Under the pieces are notes generated by a model that searched no databases, was not told the origin of the DNA, and was given only the letters and a program-made list of their open reading frames with translations. Below, one piece after another: positions 1-11,999 of a stretch of DNA of 64,000 bases; within the stretch, counting starts at the first letter, position 1, and every line of letters begins with the position of its first letter. The stretch is from Streptomyces caelestis (GTDB taxonomy: Bacteria > Actinomycetota > Actinomycetes > Streptomycetales > Streptomycetaceae): the NCBI RefSeq assembly GCF_014205255.1, contig NZ_JACHNE010000001.1, forward strand, positions 7,130,001 through 7,194,000, written 5' to 3'. Made by a program: the position numbers and the translations under genes.

Positions 1-1
1 C

Positions 2-496
2 CACTTCGACGAGTTCCGGCTGCGCGCCGCGATGGAGGACAACCCGGCCGCTCGGATCTGGACCCTGAAGTCCGTCGCCGAGAAGATCTCCTCGGCGTTC
101 CCCGGCCGCGTGCACACCGTCGGCCACGGCGACACCTTCACCGCCGCCGGCTTCGAGGTCCAGGTCCACGGCGAGCTCCACGCGGTGATCCACCCGGACA
201 TCCCGAGGATCACCAACGTCGGCTTCCTCGTCGACGGCGGCAAGGTCTTCCACCCCGGCGACGCCTTCACCGTTCCCGGCCACCGGGTCGAGACGCTGAT
301 GCTCCCGGTGATGGCCCCCTGGAGCAAGATCTCGGAGGTGATCGACTACGTCCGCGAGGTCAGGCCGCAGCGCGCCTACGACATCCACGACGCCTACCTC
401 ACCGATCTCGCCCGCCCGATCTACGACCGCCAGATCGGGCAGCTCGGCGGCTCGGAGCACCTGCGGCTGACATCTGGGGACTCCGCCGAGGTCTGA
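2..496 (+). CDS. MBL-fold metal-dependent hydrolase, C-terminal part (5' end outside window)
   Basis: The reading frame is open from the first bases of the window, so the gene starts upstream. About 164 residues are visible. They contain HPGDAF and a later DIHDA segment, which resemble the metal-ligand loops of UlaG/RomA-like metallo-beta-lactamase-fold hydrolases, and the alternating strand/helix pattern fits the C-terminal half of that fold. The N-terminal HxHxDH motif that would prove the family is not in the window. The substrate cannot be read from the sequence. It ends 52 bases before the exonuclease start on the same strand, so the two could be cotranscribed. Confidence 0.7.
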   Translation, partial: HFDEFRLRAAMEDNPAARIWTLKSVAEKISSAFPGRVHTVGHGDTFTAAGFEVQVHGELHAVIHPDIPRITNVGFLVDGGKVFHPGDAFTVPGHRVETLMLPVMAPWSKISEVIDYVREVRPQRAYDIHDAYLTDLARPIYDRQIGQLGGSEHLRLTSGDSAEV

Positions 497-548
497 GGCT
501 CCAGGGCACCGGGCCGCGTTGTCAGACCCGCCGGGTAGGTTGTGGGAC

Positions 549-1328
549 ATGCGCATCGCGACCTGGAACGTGAACTCGATCACCGCCCGCCTGCCGAGGC
601 TCCTGGCCTGGCTGGAGAGCAGCGGCACGGACGTGCTGTGCCTCCAGGAGGCCAAGGTCGCCGAGGACCAGTTCCCGACGGAGCAGCTGCGCGAGCTGGG
701 CTACGAGGCGGCGGTCCACGCGACCGGCCGGTGGAACGGCGTGGCGGTGCTCTCCCGCGTCGGCATCGAGGACGTCGTCAAGGGCCTGCCCGGCGACCCC
801 GGTTTCGACGGCTCGGTGGAGCCCCGCGCCATCTCGGCGACGTGCGGCCCGCTCCGCGTCTGGTCGGTCTACGTGCCGAACGGCCGTGAGGTGGACCACC
901 CCCACTACGCCTACAAGCTCCAGTGGTTCGAGGCCCTCAAGGCCGCGGTCGCCGGAGACGCGTCCGGCAGCCGCCCCTTCGCGGTGATGGGTGACTACAA
1001 CGTGGCGCCGACGGACGACGACGTCTACGACCGCGCGGCCTTCGAGGGCTCCACCCACGTCACCCCGGCCGAGCGCGCCGCCCTCGCCTCCCTGCGCGAG
1101 GCGGGCCTGTCCGACGTGGTCCCGCGGCCCCTGAAGTACGAGCAGCCGTTCACGTACTGGGACTACCGCCAGCTGTGCTTCCCCAAGAACCGCGGCATGC
1201 GCATCGACCTGGTGTACGCCAACCAGCCGTTCACGAAGGCGGTCAAGGACGCGTACGTGGACCGCGAGGAGCGCAAGGGCAAGGGCGCGTCGGACCACGC
1301 GCCGGTCGTGGTGGACCTCGACGTCTAG
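549..1328 (+). CDS. xth: exodeoxyribonuclease III
   Basis: This encodes a 259-residue endonuclease/exonuclease/phosphatase-fold enzyme of base-excision repair that cleaves at AP sites and trims 3' ends. Family motifs are all present: RIATWNVNS at the N terminus (Asn7), CLQEAK with the metal-binding Glu34, YVPNG, MGDYNVAP (catalytic Asp/Asn), and a C-terminal GASDHAPV with the catalytic Asp-His pair. The ATG at 549 was chosen because it begins directly at the conserved MRIATWNVNS; an in-frame upstream start at 519 would add unrelated residues. The length is typical of the ExoIII/XthA family. The long open frame on the opposite strand is a GC-bias shadow. Confidence 0.93.
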   Translation: MRIATWNVNSITARLPRLLAWLESSGTDVLCLQEAKVAEDQFPTEQLRELGYEAAVHATGRWNGVAVLSRVGIEDVVKGLPGDPGFDGSVEPRAISATCGPLRVWSVYVPNGREVDHPHYAYKLQWFEALKAAVAGDASGSRPFAVMGDYNVAPTDDDVYDRAAFEGSTHVTPAERAALASLREAGLSDVVPRPLKYEQPFTYWDYRQLCFPKNRGMRIDLVYANQPFTKAVKDAYVDREERKGKGASDHAPVVVDLDV

Positions 1329-1361
1329 GAACTGTCTGCGCCGGGATCCGAACGACACCCC

Positions 1362-3128
1362 CTAGGACCGGAGCAGCCGCAGGTCGACCGAGTCCGCCAG
1401 GGCCGCCAGCCCGGCGTCGCCCGGGTGCAGATGATCCCCGCTGTCGTAGGCGGGCAGGATCCGGGACGGCCGCTGCGGGTCCCGAACCACCGCGTCGAAG
1501 TCGAGCACGCCGTCGAAGACCCCGCCGCCGCGGATCCACGCGTTCACCGCGACCCGCTCGGCGTCGACGGCGGCCGTGCAGCGTGCCTCGCCCTCGCACG
1601 GCAGGATCGTCGCCGCGAGCATCCTGACGCCCCGGGCGTGCCCGCGTGCCGCCAGCTCCCGCAGCCCCGCGATCACCTGCTCCGCCGAGGTGCCCCCGCG
1701 CACGTCGTTGACGCCTTCGAAGACGACCGCCGTCCGGGCCGACGGCTGGGCGAGAACGTCCCGGTCGAACCGGTGCAGGGCGCTCACCCCGGCCGCGTCC
1801 GTGGACACCCCGTCGCCGGGATACCGGTCGGTGACCACGCGGTTGCCCGAGATGCCCTGGTTCAGTACGCCGTAGCGCGGGACCGTGGTCTGCTTCAGCA
1901 GCCGGCCGGCCAGCACGTCCGGCCACCGCCGGTTCGCGTCCACCGTGGACTTGTCGCCGTCGGTGATGGAGTCCCCGAGCAGCACGACGGACCCGGGGCC
2001 GCCGCTCACGTCGACCCCGGCGAGCAGCGGCCAGCTGGTGATCACCGATGTGTACGCGTCCGCGGAGCCGTCCGCCGCGTGGTCGCCCGGCCCGCTGACG
2101 TACGACCGCTGCTGCGCGAGCCGGTGCACGGGCGCCGCCGCCACCGTGCCGGGCAGGTGGAAGCTCACCAGCAGGTTGGCGCCCGCCGGGACGGCGAAGC
2201 CCAGCGGATCGCTGTACGCCTGCGCCCCGGCCGGGATCTCCACGTCCCCCGCGCCGCCGAAGGACAGCGGCACCGGCGTCCCGCGTGCCGCCGCGCCCGA
2301 CGCCTGCACGGCGACCGTCGCGCTGCCGATCCGTACCGGCGCCGCCGCGAAGGTGTTGTCGAACCGCACCCGCACCCGGGGCCCGCCGGCCGACGTGTGC
2401 ACCACGAGCCGCAGGGTCCGGTCCGTCCAGGGCCCGACCGGGGTGTAGCCGGAGGTGGACGTCGTCCAGCTGCCCGTCCAGCCCCGCGTCGCGGTCCGGA
2501 CCGACACCGCGAAGACGTGCAGCCCGGCCGCGCGCGGCAGCCGGACCGAGGCGACCGGGCGTCCCGGTGCCAGCGGCACCGTCACGACGTACAGGCGGGC
2601 TCGCTCGGCGAGTTGCCCGCCGGGCGTGTTGATGTGCGGCAGGGCCACCGCCTTCGTGGCGAGCGGCCCGGTGCGCCAGTCGGGCGCGCTCAGCCGGTAC
2701 CCGGAGCGGGTGCCGTTCGCGTACGTGATCACGCCCGGGCCGCCCACCTCGGCGCCGGACGTGCCCGCCACCAGGAAGGCGAGGGCGTCCCCACGCCCCG
2801 TGACGTGAACGTCCTGGCCGGCCGCGCGGACGTTGTCCGGCTCGCCGGGCTGCCGCCGCGGCCAGGTCAGCCGGGCCCCCTGGACGGTGAGTCCGCGGCC
2901 GGGCGTCCAGCCCGCGGAGTTGAGGTCCCGCGCCGACAGGGAGGCACCGGCACCGTCGAAGTCGGCCTGCCCGGGCCGGTCGTCGTCGCTGACGGCGACG
3001 TTGTCGAACAGCCGCTCAAGCGGCACCGGCGCGGCCCGCCGCTCCTCGACGGCCTGCGCCGGGACCGCCGGCGCCAGAGACCCGCACAGGGCCAGAACGA
3101 CCAGGATCCCCCGGACACATCGGCGCAC
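1362..3128 (-). CDS. secreted SGNH/GDSL-family hydrolase
   Basis: This is a 588-residue exported esterase/lipase-like protein. A signal peptide occupies about residues 1-27 (basic start, hydrophobic core, Ala-rich cleavage region). A beta-rich N-terminal half of about 370 residues precedes the SGNH catalytic domain. Block I is GDSITDG with the nucleophilic Ser, the Gly block is around QGISGNR, the Asn block is GVNDVRGG, and a DHLHPGD motif near the C terminus carries the catalytic Asp-His. It starts at a GTG with a good upstream GGAGGAG. It faces xth convergently. The natural substrate is unknown; family members include carbohydrate esterases and lipases. Confidence 0.88.
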   Translation of the reverse strand: MRRCVRGILVVLALCGSLAPAVPAQAVEERRAAPVPLERLFDNVAVSDDDRPGQADFDGAGASLSARDLNSAGWTPGRGLTVQGARLTWPRRQPGEPDNVRAAGQDVHVTGRGDALAFLVAGTSGAEVGGPGVITYANGTRSGYRLSAPDWRTGPLATKAVALPHINTPGGQLAERARLYVVTVPLAPGRPVASVRLPRAAGLHVFAVSVRTATRGWTGSWTTSTSGYTPVGPWTDRTLRLVVHTSAGGPRVRVRFDNTFAAAPVRIGSATVAVQASGAAARGTPVPLSFGGAGDVEIPAGAQAYSDPLGFAVPAGANLLVSFHLPGTVAAAPVHRLAQQRSYVSGPGDHAADGSADAYTSVITSWPLLAGVDVSGGPGSVVLLGDSITDGDKSTVDANRRWPDVLAGRLLKQTTVPRYGVLNQGISGNRVVTDRYPGDGVSTDAAGVSALHRFDRDVLAQPSARTAVVFEGVNDVRGGTSAEQVIAGLRELAARGHARGVRMLAATILPCEGEARCTAAVDAERVAVNAWIRGGGVFDGVLDFDAVVRDPQRPSRILPAYDSGDHLHPGDAGLAALADSVDLRLLRS

Positions 3129-3347
3129 GGCCGACTCCTCCCGCTCATCGACACACGACGCACCAAAACGAAACGCACGGACGGGACAGAAGACGCGACG
3201 AAAGCCGAGGCGTACGACGCACGGTGAAACTAGGGAGACACCAGGGACCCGTCAACGAGCCGTGCGCGAACTCGGCGTGAACTCGTCAGGAATCGGCAGC
3301 CCGCGCGCCTGTGGTGCGTACGGCGGTACGAATGACACGCTGGGCGT

Positions 3348-3755
3348 ATGAACATCCCTTTCCTGGGCAACCGGCGCCGGAAGCTCGGGGTTCCCGATCC
3401 GGCAGGCATCGCGGAACTCCTCGCGGAGTGTGAACTGCTGCGCTCCCAGGCGTCCCGGGCGGGTGTCCGGCTGGACGACTCGGCGGCCTCGCTGGAGGCG
3501 CTGGACCAGCTCGTACCACTCTGGCGGGACGACGAGGAGACCCTGACCTGGCTCGGCAACGACGCCGGGCTCTACCTGGGCACGGTCATCGTGCGCACCG
3601 TTCCGGGAGCCGCCTGGGAGATCCGGTCCGACGGGCAGCCCGTCGTGCGGCTCACCTCCGGCCGGGAGTTCGACGTCGTGGAGTCCGGCCACGAGTGGGC
3701 CGCGAACGGGGTGCCCGAGCTGTCCCAGCTGTACGCGGAAGTCGCGGAGTCGTGA
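3348..3755 (+). CDS. small conserved Streptomyces protein, possibly DUF6278
   Basis: This encodes a soluble protein of 135 residues with a basic N terminus, a helical stretch around residues 20-60, then alternating strands. No signal peptide, membrane segment or catalytic motif was recognised. The composition and order recall the DUF6278 family of Streptomyces; that is from memory and not proven. It stands alone between the SGNH hydrolase, which is divergent, and the ABC ATPase, which lies 140 bases downstream on the same strand. No function is proposed. Confidence 0.72.
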   Translation: MNIPFLGNRRRKLGVPDPAGIAELLAECELLRSQASRAGVRLDDSAASLEALDQLVPLWRDDEETLTWLGNDAGLYLGTVIVRTVPGAAWEIRSDGQPVVRLTSGREFDVVESGHEWAANGVPELSQLYAEVAES

Positions 3756-3772
3756 GTCCCATGGCCACAACC

Positions 3773-3783
3773 TTTGGCCCAAA
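3773..3783. promoter_or_regulatory. short palindrome in the leader of the ABC ATPase gene
   Basis: TTTGGCCCAAA is a perfect inverted repeat around a central base. It lies in an unusually AT-rich leader (3756-3895) upstream of the ABC ATPase start. It could be an operator. No regulator is encoded beside it, and a single site is weak evidence. Confidence 0.3.
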
Positions 3784-3895
3784 GTTCGCCGTAAATACGG
3801 CTAATGATCGAAAAGTGCGTGTCGCCCGACAAGTCCGATCTTGCCTGGATACGTTGCGGCAACCACCACACAGCTGAGAGTGAGTAGGGCTGAGC

Positions 3896-4639
<744 letters not shown>

Positions 4640-4792
4640 ACGGGCGGGCACCGGACGGCTCATCGCATCGGACCTCGACTACGATGTGCCCTTCATCCCT
4701 GTCGGAGAGGGGGACTTCGCCGAATTCCGCCGATCCCGCCCGGGATGAGCAGACCGCCCGCCCGGTCCGCGGGCCACTCCCACCGGGTACGG

Positions 4793-4819
4793 CCCCCACG
4801 GCCCTGGCGGCCACGGGGG
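4793..4819. terminator. probable bidirectional terminator hairpin
   Basis: CCCCC-ac-GGCC pairs with GGCC-ac-GGGGG around a 5-base loop, giving a GC-rich stem with one small internal mismatch loop. It lies in the 223-base gap between the convergent ABC ATPase and CocE-type hydrolase genes. There is no T-tract, as is usual in Streptomyces. The rest of the gap shows nothing else. Confidence 0.4.
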
Positions 4820-4862
4820 TGGCGGTTCACATCGGCCATGCCCGTCCGGCAGCAGCCGGAGA

Positions 4863-6431
4863 TCACTGCTCGCGCAGCGGAACCGACACGTACGACGGGT
4901 CGTTCGCCGGCGAGGAGAAGGTCAGCTGCGCGCCGGACGGGTTGTGCTCGATGTACAGCGGGTCGACCGTGTCGACGACCAGGGCGAGGCGATGCCCGGC
5001 CGGGACGTCGTAGGCCGTGGAGTACAGCTCCAGGTCGACGCCGAACGGCTTTCCGGGGGTTCGCCCGTGGAAGGTGTACGGCGCGCCTGTGACCAGCTTG
5101 CCGAGGCCGAGCGGCCCCACGTCGTACAGGTAGGCGACGAGGGTGCCGCTCTCCTTGGTCGGGGTGACGGTCGTATGCAACTCGGCCGTGCCGCGCACCT
5201 GCTGGGTCGTGGCGTACTTCTCCGACTGCCACACGGCGGCCCAGCGGCGCGGCAGCAGCGGGATCGAGGCGACCGGGGGCAGCTGGGCCATCTGGTCGAG
5301 GATGTTCGACAGGAAGACGACTCCGCCGTCGGCCCCCGAGTTCACGTTGGTACGGATCGTGGTCGTGCCCGCGAGGACGATCTTCCGGTGCGTCGCGGCG
5401 ACCGACTTCCAGTCGGGGTAGCCCTCGTAGCCGCCGGTGGAGCGGGACTTGAGCTGGACGGGCTGCTCCCGGTCGATGCCGTTGTCCTCGCCTCTGAGGT
5501 AGTGGTCGAACCAGCGCTCGGTGTCCTTCCACACGTCGTTGGGCAGCCCGAACAGGCCGGTCAGCTCGGCGGTGGCGTGGTCGCCGGGGCGCATTTCCAG
5601 CCGCTTCGGGCCGGTCAGCTTCTCGTAGAAGTCGGCGTACTGGTTGGGCGGGAAGACCGTGTCGCCCCAGGCGTTGGCGAGCATGATCGCCGCGCCGTTC
5701 CTGTTGATCTGGTCGACGTAGGTCGCAGCGGAACGTTTCTTCCCCCAGGCGATGAGCTCCGGCTCCTTCGCCAGGTTGGAGGCGTAGAAGTCGTCGAAGA
5801 CCTGCCGGAGTTCGGCGCTCTGCCGGCCCGTGACCAGGCTGGCGCCGTCCAGCAGGGCGGCCGCCTGGATGTGCTGGGTGCGCCCGGAGTAGATCGAGCC
5901 GATCAGGTCGGCCCAGCCGCTCAGCGAGGCGACCGCGCGGACCCGTTTGTCGTGCGCGGCGGTGAGCAGGCTGATGCCGGCACCGTAGGAGACGCCCGCC
6001 ATGCCGATGTGCCCGGCGTCCGAGGGGGTGTGGGCGAGCGCCCAGTCGATGACCTTCGAGGCGTCGGCTGTGTCGGGCGGGCCCGCGACTTCTATCTCGC
6101 CGCCCGACTGCCAGAAGCCACGCACGTTGTAGGTGACGACCACGTACCCCGAATCGGCGAGCTTCTGAGCCTGGGCCAGGTACTCGACCTGGGGCAGACC
6201 CCAGCTCGTGGGCATGACGAGCAGGGGGTAGCGGCGCGTGCCGTCGGCGTCGGCCGGGGTGACGACGTTGGCCTTGAGGACGGTGCCGCCGTCGCCGGTG
6301 ATGTCGACGAACCGGATCGGGTGGGGCGCCGCCTGTGCGGTGGGGGTGAGTCCAAGGGCCGTGCCGGCGACCAGAGTCGCCGAGACGGCGCCTACGGCGG
6401 TGGTGCGCAGAGCCCTGCGGTGGTGTCCCAC
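4863..6431 (-). CDS. secreted CocE/NonD-type (X-Pro dipeptidyl-peptidase-like) alpha/beta hydrolase
   Basis: This is an exported serine hydrolase of 522 residues. An N-terminal signal of about 34 residues (HHRRALRTTAVGA, hydrophobic, ending AQA) precedes a peptidase S15 type alpha/beta-hydrolase core with nucleophile elbow GVSYGAG, a later NAWGDTVFPPNQ carrying the likely acid, and RPGDHA with the likely histidine. A C-terminal jelly-roll domain of about 170 residues (ELHTTVTPT ... SVPLREQ) is typical of CocE/X-Pro enzymes. The start is GTG at 6431. Substrates in the family range from Xaa-Pro peptides to esters. Its promoter region carries palindromic GGTAAC-type repeats. Confidence 0.87.
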   Translation of the reverse strand: MGHHRRALRTTAVGAVSATLVAGTALGLTPTAQAAPHPIRFVDITGDGGTVLKANVVTPADADGTRRYPLLVMPTSWGLPQVEYLAQAQKLADSGYVVVTYNVRGFWQSGGEIEVAGPPDTADASKVIDWALAHTPSDAGHIGMAGVSYGAGISLLTAAHDKRVRAVASLSGWADLIGSIYSGRTQHIQAAALLDGASLVTGRQSAELRQVFDDFYASNLAKEPELIAWGKKRSAATYVDQINRNGAAIMLANAWGDTVFPPNQYADFYEKLTGPKRLEMRPGDHATAELTGLFGLPNDVWKDTERWFDHYLRGEDNGIDREQPVQLKSRSTGGYEGYPDWKSVAATHRKIVLAGTTTIRTNVNSGADGGVVFLSNILDQMAQLPPVASIPLLPRRWAAVWQSEKYATTQQVRGTAELHTTVTPTKESGTLVAYLYDVGPLGLGKLVTGAPYTFHGRTPGKPFGVDLELYSTAYDVPAGHRLALVVDTVDPLYIEHNPSGAQLTFSSPANDPSYVSVPLREQ

Positions 6432-6470
6432 GGGTCACTCCTCACTCGTGTCAGTGCAAAGTGACCCGAC

Positions 6471-6514
6471 GGTAACCTTGTCCTCTTACCATCGGTAACC
6501 CGTCGGTAAGTTAC
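6471..6514. promoter_or_regulatory. operator-like repeats upstream of the CocE-type hydrolase
   Basis: The 116-base gap upstream of the hydrolase start contains GGTAAC (6471-6476), the palindrome TTACCATCGGTAA (6486-6498) and CGGTAAGTTAC (6504-6514). Three GGTAA half-sites with regular spacing look like a binding site for a TetR- or LacI-like repressor encoded elsewhere. No regulator gene is adjacent. Confidence 0.4.
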
Positions 6515-6547
6515 GTGGCAGTAACGATTGTTGAGAGGTGGAGGACT

Positions 6548-7306
6548 TCAGGAGGCCCGGTGGGAGCTACGTGGAGCCGGGGACTCCGGCAGGGGGCTCT
6601 GTGCCGCCCGGGTCACGTCCCCGACCAGCTCGACCACGTCCGGGCCGTACGCCTGCGAGTTGATCACCTTCAGCAGCAGGACGAAGGAGCCGCTGCCGTG
6701 CTTGCGGGCCAGCCGCTCGTGGTGGCGGGCGAGGTAGCGGGTGGCCGCCTGGTTGGTGATGGCGCGCTGGCCGCAGAAGAGGAACACGGGACGCGCCTCG
6801 CGGCGGTCGCCGGCGGTGAGCCGGGCCAGCAGGGCGTACTCCGTGATGCCCGGGTCCATGCGGTAACGCTCGCCGCCGATCTGGAAGGCGCCCCGGTCCG
6901 GACCCGGTTCGGGGTCGATGTTGACGCGCACCCCGGGGAGCATGGCCGCTATGTGGGCCATCATGCGCCGGTTCGACCCCGGGCCGCCCACGCAGAACTC
7001 CGTGCGCTCGCCGAAGCCCTGATGGGCCGTGTCCTGGGTGACCACGTGGACGTGCGCCCCGCAGTCCTTGATCAGCGCGGAGAGCTCCAGGAGCGCGAAC
7101 ACGTCGAAGCGGTGCACTGCCGGTTCGGTGGCGGCGGGATCGCGGTTGACGACGAGCAGTGACTCGGAGTTCTCGGGCAGCCCCAAAAAGGCCTGCTTGC
7201 GCCGGAGTTTCCGCTTCCACACGGAGGTGCGGGCCACCCAGCCGAGCGCGGCGCTGATACCCGCCGCGACCACCCCCAGGACGATGTTGCGCACGTCGTC
7301 ATTCAT
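6548..7306 (-). CDS. membrane-anchored protein of unknown function
   Basis: This encodes 252 residues with one N-terminal membrane segment (about residues 4-24, VRNIVLGVVAAGISAALGWVA) followed by basic KRKLRRK, so the bulk is predicted to be cytoplasmic or membrane-associated. The ATG at 7306 was preferred to an upstream start because it begins exactly at the hydrophobic segment. The soluble part has Rossmann-like alternation (VNRDPAA ... DVFALLELSALIKDCGAHVHVV) and conserved-looking FCVGGPGSNRRM. No catalytic signature was recognised. It is divergent from gamma-glutamyltransferase across 104 bases. Confidence 0.72.
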   Translation of the reverse strand: MNDDVRNIVLGVVAAGISAALGWVARTSVWKRKLRRKQAFLGLPENSESLLVVNRDPAATEPAVHRFDVFALLELSALIKDCGAHVHVVTQDTAHQGFGERTEFCVGGPGSNRRMMAHIAAMLPGVRVNIDPEPGPDRGAFQIGGERYRMDPGITEYALLARLTAGDRREARPVFLFCGQRAITNQAATRYLARHHERLARKHGSGSFVLLLKVINSQAYGPDVVELVGDVTRAAQSPLPESPAPRSSHRAS

Positions 7307-7410
7307 GGGCGCGCATGGTAGCGGGCGCGACGCACCGGTGCTCGACGCATTCCTGACGCGGCCATGGCGATGAATTAAGCTGCGCGGACGGCCTTTTACT
7401 GGAGGTGCGG

Positions 7411-9216
7411 ATGCGTCGCCCTGTCGCACGGAATCTGACGGTCCTGGCGGTTTCGGCCGCCGTGGTGGTGTCGCTGGGAGCGGCGGCGCCGCCCACCGCG
7501 CAGAGCACCGGCGGTGAGAAGACCCCCCTGGCCGTCGGCTACGGCGGCGCCGTCTCCAGCGTCGACCCGGACGCCTCCGCCGCCGGGATCGAGGTCCTGC
7601 GCAAGGGCGGCAACGCCGTCGACGCGGCCGTCGCCACGGCCGCCGCGCTCGGCGTCACCGAGCCCTACTCGGCCGGCGTCGGCGGAGGCGGCTACTTCGT
7701 CTACTACGACGCCAAGTCCCGTACGGTCCGCACCATCGACGGCCGCGAGACCGCCCCGCTGACCGCCGACAAGAACCTGTTCGTCGAGAACGGCAAGCCC
7801 GTCCCCTTCGCCCAGGCCGTCAGCAGCGGCCTGAGCGTCGGCACCCCGGGCACGCCCGCCACCTGGCAGACGGCGCTGGACCAGTGGGGCAGCAAGTCGC
7901 TCGCCGGCGTCCTGAAGCCGGCCGAGCGGCTCGCCCGCGAGGGCTTCACGGTCGACGAGACCTTCCGCAAGCAGACGGCGTCCAACGAGACCCGCTTCCG
8001 CTACTTCCCGGACACCGCCGAGCTGTTCCTGCCCGGCGGGCAACTCCCCGTCGTCGGATCCACCTTCAAGAACCCCGACCTGGCCCGCACCTACGCGGAG
8101 CTGGCCCGCAAGGGCGTCGGCGCCGTCTACCGCGGTGACATCGGCCGGGACATCGTCGACACGGTCGGCAAGCCGCCCGTGGACCCGGCCTCCGGCTGGA
8201 ACGCCCGCCCCGGCGACCTGTCCGAGAGGGACCTGGCCGCCTACCGCGCCAAGCTCCAGGCACCCACCAAATCGTCGTACCGCGGACTCGGTGTCTACTC
8301 CATGGCGCCGTCCTCCTCCGGCGGCACGACGGTCGGCGAGGCGCTCAACATCCTGGAGCGGACCGACCTGTCGAAGGCGAGTCAGGCGCAGTATCTGCAC
8401 CGCTACATCGAGGCCAGCCGGATCGCCTTCGCGGACCGGGGCCGCTGGGTGGGCGACCCGGCCTTCGAGGACGTACCGACGAAGGAACTGCTGTCCCAGC
8501 GGTTCGCCGACTCGCGCGAGTGCCTGATCAAGGACGACGCGGTGCTCACCAGTCCGCTGGCGCCGGGCGATCCGCGCGATCCCGCGCGGTGTGCCCCCGG
8601 CGGTACGGCCGCCCCGACGACGTACGAGGGTGACAGCACGACCCATCTGACGGTGGCGGACAAGTGGGGGAACGTCGTCGCCTACACGCTCACCATCGAG
8701 CAGACGGGCGGCAGCGGGATCACCGTGCCGGGGCGGGGGTTCCTGCTCAACAACGAGCTGACGGACTTCTCCTTCACTCCGGCCAATCCCGCCGTGCACG
8801 ACCCGAACCTGCCCGGGCCGGGGAAGCGGCCGCGGTCGTCGATCTCGCCGACGATCGTTCTCGACCGGCATGACAGGCCCGTGGTGGCGCTGGGGTCGCC
8901 GGGTGGGGCGACCATCATCACGACCGTGCTGCAGACGCTCGTCGGATTCCTCGACCGGGGGTTGCCGCTGGTCGACGCGATCGCCGCGCCCCGGGCCAGT
9001 CAGCGGAATGCCGCACAGACGGAGCTGGAGCCGGGGCTGTACGACAACGCCGGGTTGAGGAAGCAGTTGGAGGCCATCGGGCACTCCTTCAAGTCGAACC
9101 CGGAGATCGGTGCGGCTACGGGGGTTCAGCGGCTGCCGGGCGGGAAGTGGCTGGCAGCCGCGGAGACGGTACGGCGGGGTGGGGGATCGGCGATGGTGGT
9201 GCGGCCTGTGCGTTGA
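7411..9216 (+). CDS. ggt: secreted gamma-glutamyltransferase
   Basis: This is a 601-residue N-terminal-nucleophile hydrolase that cleaves gamma-glutamyl bonds (glutathione-like compounds, gamma-glutamyl peptides) outside the membrane. A signal peptide covers about residues 1-32. The large-subunit region has GGNAVDAAVA and GVGGGGYFVYYD. Autoprocessing would occur before Thr410 in DSTTHLTVAD, and the small subunit contains the NNELTDFSF and SSISPTIV segments expected for substrate binding, with SPGGATIIT. ATG 7411 follows a consensus GGAGG at 7401-7405; a GTG six bases upstream would overlap that site. It is full length compared with bacterial family members. Confidence 0.93.
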   Translation: MRRPVARNLTVLAVSAAVVVSLGAAAPPTAQSTGGEKTPLAVGYGGAVSSVDPDASAAGIEVLRKGGNAVDAAVATAAALGVTEPYSAGVGGGGYFVYYDAKSRTVRTIDGRETAPLTADKNLFVENGKPVPFAQAVSSGLSVGTPGTPATWQTALDQWGSKSLAGVLKPAERLAREGFTVDETFRKQTASNETRFRYFPDTAELFLPGGQLPVVGSTFKNPDLARTYAELARKGVGAVYRGDIGRDIVDTVGKPPVDPASGWNARPGDLSERDLAAYRAKLQAPTKSSYRGLGVYSMAPSSSGGTTVGEALNILERTDLSKASQAQYLHRYIEASRIAFADRGRWVGDPAFEDVPTKELLSQRFADSRECLIKDDAVLTSPLAPGDPRDPARCAPGGTAAPTTYEGDSTTHLTVADKWGNVVAYTLTIEQTGGSGITVPGRGFLLNNELTDFSFTPANPAVHDPNLPGPGKRPRSSISPTIVLDRHDRPVVALGSPGGATIITTVLQTLVGFLDRGLPLVDAIAAPRASQRNAAQTELEPGLYDNAGLRKQLEAIGHSFKSNPEIGAATGVQRLPGGKWLAAAETVRRGGGSAMVVRPVR

Positions 9217-9233
9217 GGCCGTCCGCAGGTGCG

Positions 9234-9287
9234 TGGGGGCTGGGCGCGCCACACGGCGGAGCCGCGCATCCGCACGGCCCCGCGCCC

Positions 9288-9289
<2 letters not shown>
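9234..9289. repeat. Streptomyces-type intergenic repeat, copy 1
   Basis: This GC-rich segment (around GGGGCTGGGCGCG ... GGCGGAGCCG ... GCCCCGCGCCCCT) matches in inverted orientation a second copy at 20559-20617, and it resembles a short repeat I know as common between Streptomyces genes. It fills the gap between convergent ggt and clp and just enters the clp stop codon. It can form a stem and may act as a terminator. Confidence 0.55.
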
Positions 9290-11822
<2,533 letters not shown>

Positions 11823-11999
11823 GGGCCTTCCGTTCCCGGCGTCCCCGGCGCGCGGGCGGGGGACGCCCTCGCTGGTCGACGTGCCGGGGTCGGGTAACCC
11901 GGGTGGCAGCCCGTTACACCTGGGGCGCGCTCGTAGAACACCTTCGCACGATCGCCGACGAGAGGCACCTTCGGGGCATACCGGGCAATGCCGGCGGCC

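Noticed and set aside
522..1358. A 278-codon antisense frame over exodeoxyribonuclease III
   Set aside because: Shadow of a GC-rich gene with no family features.
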